Assembly (NCBI RefSeq): GCF_014196535.1 | Contig: NZ_JACIDU010000009.1 | Coordinates: 62,001-126,000 of the forward strand | Direction of reading: 5' to 3' | Length of the DNA: 64,000 nucleotides | Source of the DNA: Allorhizobium borbori | GTDB lineage: Bacteria > Pseudomonadota > Alphaproteobacteria > Rhizobiales > Rhizobiaceae | Part shown: positions 59,513 through 64,000 of the stretch, piece by piece | How positions within the stretch are numbered: the stretch's first letter is position 1 | Layout: each line of letters begins with the position of its first letter | Program-made: the position numbers and the translations under genes | Notes under the pieces: generated by a model | Databases searched by the model: none | What the model was told of the DNA's origin: nothing | What the model saw: the letters and a program-made list of their open reading frames with translations, nothing else

Positions 59513-60102
59513 TCGTTCACCAGCGCCAGAATAAGCTGATGGACATTGCCGCCCGGGCTCATCTCGAGCCTGTCGAAATCGCTTTCCTTCTTCAGCCGCG
59601 CATCCGAAAGCACCTTGAGCCTGCCCTGCAGGTCATCGCGGATCTTCTTGCAGCCCGGATCGTTCTCAACCGTCAAACCCACCGAAACCCGCTCGATCTC
59701 ACCCACCAGATCACGGATGTTTTGTCCGTGCACCGCCTCATGCTTGCGGATGCCGGCCAGGAACATGTCCCACTTCGCCTTCATGGCCGGCGGGAGCGCG
59801 GCGCTCGGCTTCGGCAGCGTATAGGTGATGGTCAGGCTCGGCCGCGCCGAGGCCAGCACGCAGGCCGTGCCTCGCGGTTGGTAATCCCGGCTCCACAGAA
59901 GCTTGAAGGTCGTATGCGCGATGGCCCGCACACCATTGCCGATCACCGGCCCGTTCTCGCCGATCGACTGGTAAAGCGCCATGCCCGTGGTTCCGGACAC
60001 CGGATAGGTCACGATCTTCTCCGCAGCCTTCCATTCGGCCTGCGCAGCGGCAAAGGCACCTGAAACCAGTGTGGCGAAAAGGATGAGCAGAAGGCGAGGC
60101 AT
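59509..60102 (-). CDS. DUF922 secreted zinc-peptidase-like protein
   Basis: A 197-residue secreted protein. A signal peptide probably ends after AAAQA near residue 22. The zinc-peptidase-type motif HEAVH (His121, Glu122, His125) lies in GIRKHEAVHGQNIRDL, the mark of the DUF922 family, whose members are predicted secreted metallopeptidases. Two cysteines (TACVLAS, PGCKKI) may form a disulfide. The substrate is unknown. Its 3' end overlaps the 22-bp inverted repeat. It is minus-strand, with sqr upstream on the same strand. Confidence 0.82.
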   Translation of the reverse strand: MPRLLLILFATLVSGAFAAAQAEWKAAEKIVTYPVSGTTGMALYQSIGENGPVIGNGVRAIAHTTFKLLWSRDYQPRGTACVLASARPSLTITYTLPKPSAALPPAMKAKWDMFLAGIRKHEAVHGQNIRDLVGEIERVSVGLTVENDPGCKKIRDDLQGRLKVLSDARLKKESDFDRLEMSPGGNVHQLILALVNE

Positions 60103-60120
60103 GGCTTCTCCGGGTAAGGA

Positions 60121-60161
60121 CGCGACAATCGCAAGCTCCTTATAACCCGGCGATTGTCGCG
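60121..60161. repeat. Perfect 11-bp inverted repeat between DUF922 gene and sqr
   Basis: Arms CGCGACAATCG (60121-60131) and CGATTGTCGCG (60151-60161) are separated by 19 bases. The site lies 19-59 bases past the sqr stop and upstream of the DUF922 start, both on the minus strand. It may be a sqr terminator (no T run) or an operator for the DUF922 gene. Confidence 0.5.
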
Positions 60162-60179
60162 ATTTCCACCCGCAAGGTC

Positions 60180-61469
60180 TCAGCCCTGCTCGAACTGCAC
60201 GCCCTTCAGCTTCTTGATGCCCATCATGTCAAGGGCAATGCCCTCGTAGAAGGTCTCGGCCTTGCCAGTGCGCACCTTGTGCAGGAAATATTTTTCAAAG
60301 CCGATCTTGGCGGCGTGAACCCATTTACCGCGCACGGCCCAGTTCAGGTTTCGCGGCGGGATCTGCGGTTGCGCCACGAAGGCAATCCCCTCATCGCCGA
60401 AATCCGCAAGGCAGACGGCGTTCCAACTGGCCACGGCGCGCGGCGCATCCCCCTTCAGCAGCGCGGCAATGTTTTCGGCCGTCGCGCTGACCATGGATTC
60501 GATCATGAAGCCCGTTTTCGGCACCCCGACCGGCAGCGGCGTCTTGCCCACTGGCGGAATGGCAACACACACACCGACCGAAAAGATGTTCGGATAAGCC
60601 TGGTTGCGCTGGTGTTTATCGATGGTGACGAAACCGCGCGGGTTGACGAGCCCTTCGATGCCCGCCACCGCCGGCACACCACGAAAAGCAGGAAGCATCA
60701 TGGAATAGGCGAAGGGCAGATCGTGCTTCATCTTCACCGTGCCATCATCGTTAACCTCTTCCACATGCATCACCCCCTCTTCCACGGAGGTAACCCTGGC
60801 ATTGGTGATCCATTTGATGTGACGTTCCCGCAGCGCGCTTTCCAGAAGCGTCTTGGTGTCACCCACGCCATCCAGTCCCAGATGGCCGACATAGGGCTCC
60901 GGTGTCACGAAGGTCATCGGCACCTGATCCCGCTTCTTAGCCTTGCGCAGCGCCGAATCGACGATGAAGGCGAACTCGTAGGCCGGGCCGTAGCAGGACG
61001 CGCCCTGAACGGCACCGATGACCACCGGCCCGGGTTTGGCAACCAGCACGTCAAACTGACCCCGGGCAGCCAGCGCGTGATCGATATGGCAGATGGATTG
61101 CGTATAGCCCTGCGGACCAAGTCCCGGCACCTCATCGAAGGCAAGATCCGGCCCGGTGGCAATGATGAGATAATCATAGTCTAGGAACGACCCATCGTTC
61201 ATTTCCAGACGATTTTCCTGCGGCAAAACCTTGCGCGCTCCTTCCGGGCGCAACGCAATGCCGCGTTTCCTGAGCACCGGTTCAATATCAACCGTCAGAT
61301 CCTCGCGCTCGCGCCAGCCGACGGCCACCCAGGGGTTGGAAGGCACGAAGGAATAAGTGGAGCCGAGATTGACAACGGTCAGGCGATCCTCGCCGCGCAT
61401 CTTTTCACGCATTTCATAGGCCATGACGATGCCGCCAAGACCTGCACCAAGTACAACAATATGAGCCAT
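60180..61469 (-). CDS. sqr: Sulfide:quinone oxidoreductase
   Basis: A 429-residue FAD enzyme that oxidises sulfide (HS-) and reduces quinone, at the membrane surface. It begins MAHIVVLGAGLGGIVMAYEM; three cysteines match the catalytic set of type I SQR: Cys127 (QSICHIDHA), Cys159 (GASCYGPAYEF) and Cys353 (NAVCLADFG). Other blocks are FVPSNPWVAVGW and PKTGFMIESMVSAT. The length and C-terminus (KYFLHKVRTGKAETFYEG) fit full-length SQR. ATG 61469 has GGGAGGAAG; a start further up is not needed. It is divergent from the ArsR-family gene, whose product probably represses it. Confidence 0.93.
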   Translation of the reverse strand: MAHIVVLGAGLGGIVMAYEMREKMRGEDRLTVVNLGSTYSFVPSNPWVAVGWREREDLTVDIEPVLRKRGIALRPEGARKVLPQENRLEMNDGSFLDYDYLIIATGPDLAFDEVPGLGPQGYTQSICHIDHALAARGQFDVLVAKPGPVVIGAVQGASCYGPAYEFAFIVDSALRKAKKRDQVPMTFVTPEPYVGHLGLDGVGDTKTLLESALRERHIKWITNARVTSVEEGVMHVEEVNDDGTVKMKHDLPFAYSMMLPAFRGVPAVAGIEGLVNPRGFVTIDKHQRNQAYPNIFSVGVCVAIPPVGKTPLPVGVPKTGFMIESMVSATAENIAALLKGDAPRAVASWNAVCLADFGDEGIAFVAQPQIPPRNLNWAVRGKWVHAAKIGFEKYFLHKVRTGKAETFYEGIALDMMGIKKLKGVQFEQG

Positions 61470-61597
61470 GACTTCCTCCCGAAGTGCTTTCGGCATCCCC
61501 TCCCCGGGTTACCGACGCAAAGTGCTCCACACGCGATTCCCAAACCCGCCTTCGCGATGTAGTCTGGGCTGACCACGACAGAACCTACACCAATCAT

Positions 61598-61632
61598 ACA
61601 TTCAAAAACATTAAATTCAAAAATATGAATGT
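61598..61632. promoter_or_regulatory. AT-rich inverted element at the ArsR-family gene start
   Basis: Seven-base arms ACATTCA (61598-61604) and TGAATGT (61626-61632) flank an AT-rich core; the right arm overlaps the start codon at 61625. The 8-mer ATATGAAT (61623-61630) is also found, inverted, in front of the DUF2892 operon. It probably acts as an autoregulatory and sqr operator. Confidence 0.5.
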
Positions 61633-61966
61633 GAAAGAATTAATTCCGGCTTCCGACAAGGCCGCGCAACTGTTGAAAAGCCTTTCGCACCCGCAAAGGC
61701 TGTTGATTCTTTGTGCGCTTGGCCGAAAGGAATGTTCGGTGGCAGACCTGCGCGACGAACTGGGGATCGATCAGGTGCCGATGTCGCAGCAATTGATGCG
61801 CCTGCGCGCCGATGGCCTTGTGGCCGCCCGACGGGTGGGAACCAGCGTTCACTACCGCATCACGCGTCTCGAAATACTGGCGATCGTCGAAGCGCTGCAC
61901 ACAGCATTTTGCCCGGACGCCGAAACCGACAAGGTCTGCACTGCAACGAACCAGCAATCGGCATGA
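61625..61966 (+). CDS. ArsR/SmtB-family repressor of the BigR/SqrR type
   Basis: A 113-residue winged-helix regulator. It begins MNVKELIPASDKAAQLLKSL. Two cysteines align with the sensing cysteines of BigR and SqrR: one in LLILCALGRKE (residue 32) and one in LHTAFCPDAE (residue 97). BigR/SqrR form disulfide or polysulfide bridges with reactive sulfur and then leave DNA. Further cysteines (Cys38 and Cys104) are present. No ribosome site is seen before ATG 61625, so translation may be leaderless or start at GTG 61631. It is divergent from sqr with 155 bases between; the operator overlaps its start. Confidence 0.88.
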   Translation: MNVKELIPASDKAAQLLKSLSHPQRLLILCALGRKECSVADLRDELGIDQVPMSQQLMRLRADGLVAARRVGTSVHYRITRLEILAIVEALHTAFCPDAETDKVCTATNQQSA

Positions 61967-62024
61967 ACGACCGTCGCAGTGCCGAAACTTGAACGCTCTA
62001 TAGACTAAAAGCACTTGGGAGATT

Positions 62025-62099
62025 TGGAGCGGGCGAAGGGATTCGAACCCTCGACCCCAACCTTGGCAAGGTTGTGCTCTACCCCTGAGCTACACCCGC
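62025..62099 (-). tRNA. tRNA-Gly (GCC)
   Basis: On the minus strand a full cloverleaf is formed: acceptor GCGGGTG with CGCCCGC, D-loop AGCTCAGGGGTAGAGC, anticodon loop CTTGCCAAG with GCC, T-loop GGTTCGAATCC, and encoded CCA. It is the downstream member of a tandem pair, identical to the second copy. Confidence 0.97.
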
Positions 62100-62163
62100 T
62101 CATCAGTCCAAAGGCTCGGGGTAGATCGCTGAGCCTCGGGTCGGCGCGATGCGCTGACGGGGG

Positions 62164-62193
62164 CTATATGGCCCAAGCCTTGAGCAAATGCAA
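62164..62193 (-). promoter_or_regulatory. Predicted promoter of the first tRNA-Gly
   Basis: On the minus strand TTGCAT and ATATAG are 18 bases apart, about 65-95 bases before the tRNA 5' end. The same elements at the same spacing occur upstream of the second tRNA. Confidence 0.6.
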
Positions 62194-62314
62194 CAGGGAA
62201 ATGTCGAAAATCGACATGCTTTTTCAGGAACAGAAAAAGCAGAGACAAAACGCAGAAAACCGAACTACGCCAACGGCATAGCATGTTTTTCAATAACATT
62301 CACTTAGGAAGATT

Positions 62315-62389
62315 TGGAGCGGGCGAAGGGATTCGAACCCTCGACCCCAACCTTGGCAAGGTTGTGCTCTACCCCTGAGCTACACCCGC
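62315..62389 (-). tRNA. tRNA-Gly (GCC), second tandem copy
   Basis: Identical over the whole length to the copy 290 bases downstream, including encoded CCA and anticodon GCC. The leader is similar too, showing tandem duplication of the whole unit. Confidence 0.97.
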
Positions 62390-62454
62390 TCATAAATCCG
62401 AGGGCTCGGGGTAGATCGTTGAGCCCTGGGTCAGCGTGTTGCGCCGACGGGGGG

Positions 62455-62484
62455 CTATATGACGCAAGGCCCTTTCAAATGCAA
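62455..62484 (-). promoter_or_regulatory. Predicted promoter of the second tRNA-Gly
   Basis: TTGCAT and ATATAG on the minus strand, 18 bases apart, at the same distance from the tRNA as in the other copy. Confidence 0.6.
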
Positions 62485-62618
62485 CAGGGAATTCTCGAAA
62501 ACATGCAGTTTTTTGAGCGTGGCCCGTCACAATGCCTGAAATACGGGCTTTTGCTTGCAGTCAAAAATGGCGCGCTTTATGGAGAACCACGCATTTCAGA
62601 CTGCCGGACACTTCTGCC

Positions 62619-63128
62619 ATGACCGAGAAGACCCAGAAAACCGACCGTGACCTGTTCGACCTGTTCGACAGCCTCGGCATTGCCCATGAAACCCTGGAGC
62701 ATGAGGCGGTCTTTACCGTCGGCGAATCGGAATGGCTGCGCGATGCCATTGCCGGCGCTCACACCAAGAACCTGTTCCTGCGCGACCGAAAGGACCGGCA
62801 TTTCGTCGTCACCGTGGAAGAACGTGCGGTCGTCGATCTCAAGACCATCCACACGGTGATCGGCGCATCGGGCCGGGTTTCCTTCGGCAAGCCGGAAACC
62901 ATGGTGAACTATCTTGGCGTCACGCCGGGCTCGGTGACGGTTTTCAGCGCGCTCTGTGATGCCGGGGGCAACGTCACCTTCGTGCTGGACGAAAGCCTGA
63001 TGGCCCACGACCGGATCACCGGTCATCCCCTGCGCAACACGGCAACGACTGCCGTCGCGCGCGACGATCTCATCCGCTTTCTTGAGGCAACCGGCCACAC
63101 GCCGCTTGTCTTGAAAGTGGCGGACTGA
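62619..63128 (+). CDS. YbaK/ProX-type aminoacyl-tRNA editing protein
   Basis: A 169-residue single-domain deacylase that clears mischarged tRNA, for example Ala- or Cys-tRNA-Pro. It begins MTEKTQKTDRDLFDLFDSLG and has the YbaK fold with the lysine of GAHTKNLFLRD, then GRVSFGKPETMVNYLGVTPGSVTVF and the C-terminal DLIRFLEATGHTP. Length and sequence fit the ProX/PrdX group rather than YbaK. An upstream in-frame ATG (62532) lies in the tRNA leader and is not needed. It precedes the thioredoxin-TPR gene after 51 bases. Confidence 0.9.
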   Translation: MTEKTQKTDRDLFDLFDSLGIAHETLEHEAVFTVGESEWLRDAIAGAHTKNLFLRDRKDRHFVVTVEERAVVDLKTIHTVIGASGRVSFGKPETMVNYLGVTPGSVTVFSALCDAGGNVTFVLDESLMAHDRITGHPLRNTATTAVARDDLIRFLEATGHTPLVLKVAD

Positions 63129-63179
63129 CATACGATCTATGCGACAGAAAACCGGTAACGGCGAGGACAGGAGACAACC

Positions 63180-64000
63180 ATGAGCGGCCCGAACAATCCC
63201 TATAACGGCTCCTTCGGCGGCGGCCTCCACGGCACCGTCAATCTCGGTGGACAGTCCGCCGCTCCCGCCGCTGCCGGCAGTGATGTCATCAAGGATACGA
63301 CGACGTCGGCCTTCGGTCGCGACGTGATCGAGGAATCGAAGACGCAGCCGGTACTCGTCGATTTCTGGGCACCCTGGTGCGGCCCCTGCCGCCAGCTCGC
63401 GCCGGTCATCGAAAAGGTGGTGAAGGAAGCGGCCGGCAAGGTGAAGCTCGTCAAGCTCAACATTGACGACCACCCGGCCATTCCCGGCCAGCTCGGCATC
63501 CAGTCCATCCCCGCCGTTGTCGCCTTCGTCGGCGGCCAGCCCGTCGATGGCTTCATGGGCGCCGTGCCCGAAAGCCAGATCCGCCAGTTCATCGACAAGC
63601 TCGGCGGTGCCGGTGGCGCCGGCGACGAGCAGGCGGAAATCGATGCGGCACTGGACGAAGCCCAGACCCTGCTCGATGCCGGCGACATCAACAGCGCGGG
63701 CCAGCTTTTTGGCGCCGTTCTCCAGCACGCTCCGGAAAATCCGCGCGCGGTTGCTGGTATCGCCCGCTGCATGATCGAGGCCGGCCAGCATGAGCGCGCC
63801 CGCGATCTGCTGTCGAGCCTGCCGGAAGAAACCGCCAAGGATGCCGGCATTCAGGCCATTCTCAAGCAGATCGCGCAGATCGAGGAAGCCCGCAAGCTCG
63901 GCGACCCCGCAGCGCTGGAACATATGCTGGCGCTGAGCCCGGACGATCACGAATCGCGCATCAAGCTCGCCAAGATCCGTAATGTCGAAGGCCGGCGCGA
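63180..64000 (+). CDS. Thioredoxin-TPR co-chaperone (CnoX/YbbN-like), 3' end beyond the window
   Basis: The first 273 codons of a redox-linked chaperone that hands clients to GroEL or DnaK. An N-terminal Gly/Ala-rich leader is followed by a thioredoxin domain with the CGPC motif (Cys67 and Cys70 in FWAPWCGPCRQLAP) and cis-Pro loop IQSIPAVVAF, then TPR helices from about residue 145. A CGPC site is retained, so it can still act as a thioredoxin. ATG 63180 has AGGAG upstream. The stop is beyond the right edge. Confidence 0.93.
   Translation, partial: MSGPNNPYNGSFGGGLHGTVNLGGQSAAPAAAGSDVIKDTTTSAFGRDVIEESKTQPVLVDFWAPWCGPCRQLAPVIEKVVKEAAGKVKLVKLNIDDHPAIPGQLGIQSIPAVVAFVGGQPVDGFMGAVPESQIRQFIDKLGGAGGAGDEQAEIDAALDEAQTLLDAGDINSAGQLFGAVLQHAPENPRAVAGIARCMIEAGQHERARDLLSSLPEETAKDAGIQAILKQIAQIEEARKLGDPAALEHMLALSPDDHESRIKLAKIRNVEGRR

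Larger units (their letters stand above)
62021..62510. repeat. Tandem duplication of a tRNA-Gly unit
   Basis: Two units (62021-62230 and 62311-62510) start at a 290-base offset. The tRNA and a few flanking bases are identical, and about 110 bases of leader are similar with scattered differences, so the duplication is old enough for the leaders to have drifted. Confidence 0.85.

Noticed and set aside
3803-60160. The 12-mer GGCGATTGTCGC at 3803, 3970 and 60149
   Set aside because: One copy is in the coding part of the Omp19-like gene and spacing is irregular, so it may be chance; only the 60121-60161 inverted repeat was kept.

Overview
The window is a dense, roughly 60% GC bacterial chromosome segment from an alphaproteobacterium of the family Rhizobiaceae (Agrobacterium, Allorhizobium or Rhizobium type). 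The evidence is the mdh-sucC and sdhCDAB order, an Omp19-type lipoprotein, the hemC-hemD-mitofilin-hemY operon, PhaR, a 2830-residue cyclic beta-1,2-glucan synthase (NdvB/ChvB) with its ChvA/NdvA exporter, and a biotin-dependent pyruvate carboxylase very close to the Rhizobium enzyme. It looks like core chromosome: I see no insertion sequence, prophage, integrase or CRISPR array.

Layout. 0-8 kb: TCA cycle genes on the minus strand (sucC cut by the left edge, mdh, then zapE, an Omp19-like lipoprotein and sdhCDAB). 8-12.7 kb: small minus-strand genes (secreted orphan, ETF-beta-type lysine methyltransferase, zntB, EVE and YciI proteins, gpsA, tsaD). 12.8-18.9 kb: plus-strand haem operon hemC, hemD, a Mic60/mitofilin-like protein, hemY, a TerB-like gene and a glutamine amidotransferase. 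18.9-26 kb: MFS pump, yggT, DUF167, ppa, GNAT, typA, phaR, rpmF and a GST. 26-33.7 kb: mtgA, a farnesyl diphosphate synthase plus hisC, a Cys-cluster protein, an OmpA lipoprotein, ispG and two transporters. 33.8-38.2 kb: pyc and a LuxR-family regulator without a LuxI partner. 38.5-50.3 kb: the cyclic glucan locus, chvA (plus) and ndvB/chvB (minus), with a capsule-type KpsC-like gene between them. 50.7-55.1 kb: an operon of a small DUF2892-like membrane protein, a periplasmic adaptor and an RND pump. 55.3-59.5 kb: a FAD oxidoreductase, an orphan 63-residue protein and the carboxyspermidine decarboxylase/dehydrogenase pair. 59.5-64 kb: a secreted DUF922 protein, sulfide:quinone oxidoreductase with a divergent two-cysteine ArsR-family repressor, two tandem tRNA-Gly genes, a YbaK-type editing protein and a thioredoxin-TPR co-chaperone cut by the right edge.

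The most interesting theme is a probable reactive-sulfur circuit. A complete SQR (three catalytic-type cysteines) is divergent from a BigR/SqrR-like repressor that keeps both sensing-type cysteines, and an AT-rich motif at the repressor promoter recurs in front of the DUF2892-adaptor-RND operon about 6 kb away. Other points worth a look are a perfect 26-bp palindrome upstream of mdh, an inverted repeat in the sdhC leader, the KpsC-like gene inside the cyclic glucan locus, the orphan LuxR, the mitofilin gene in the haem operon, paired palindromes ahead of the 63-residue orphan, and the duplicated tRNA-Gly unit.
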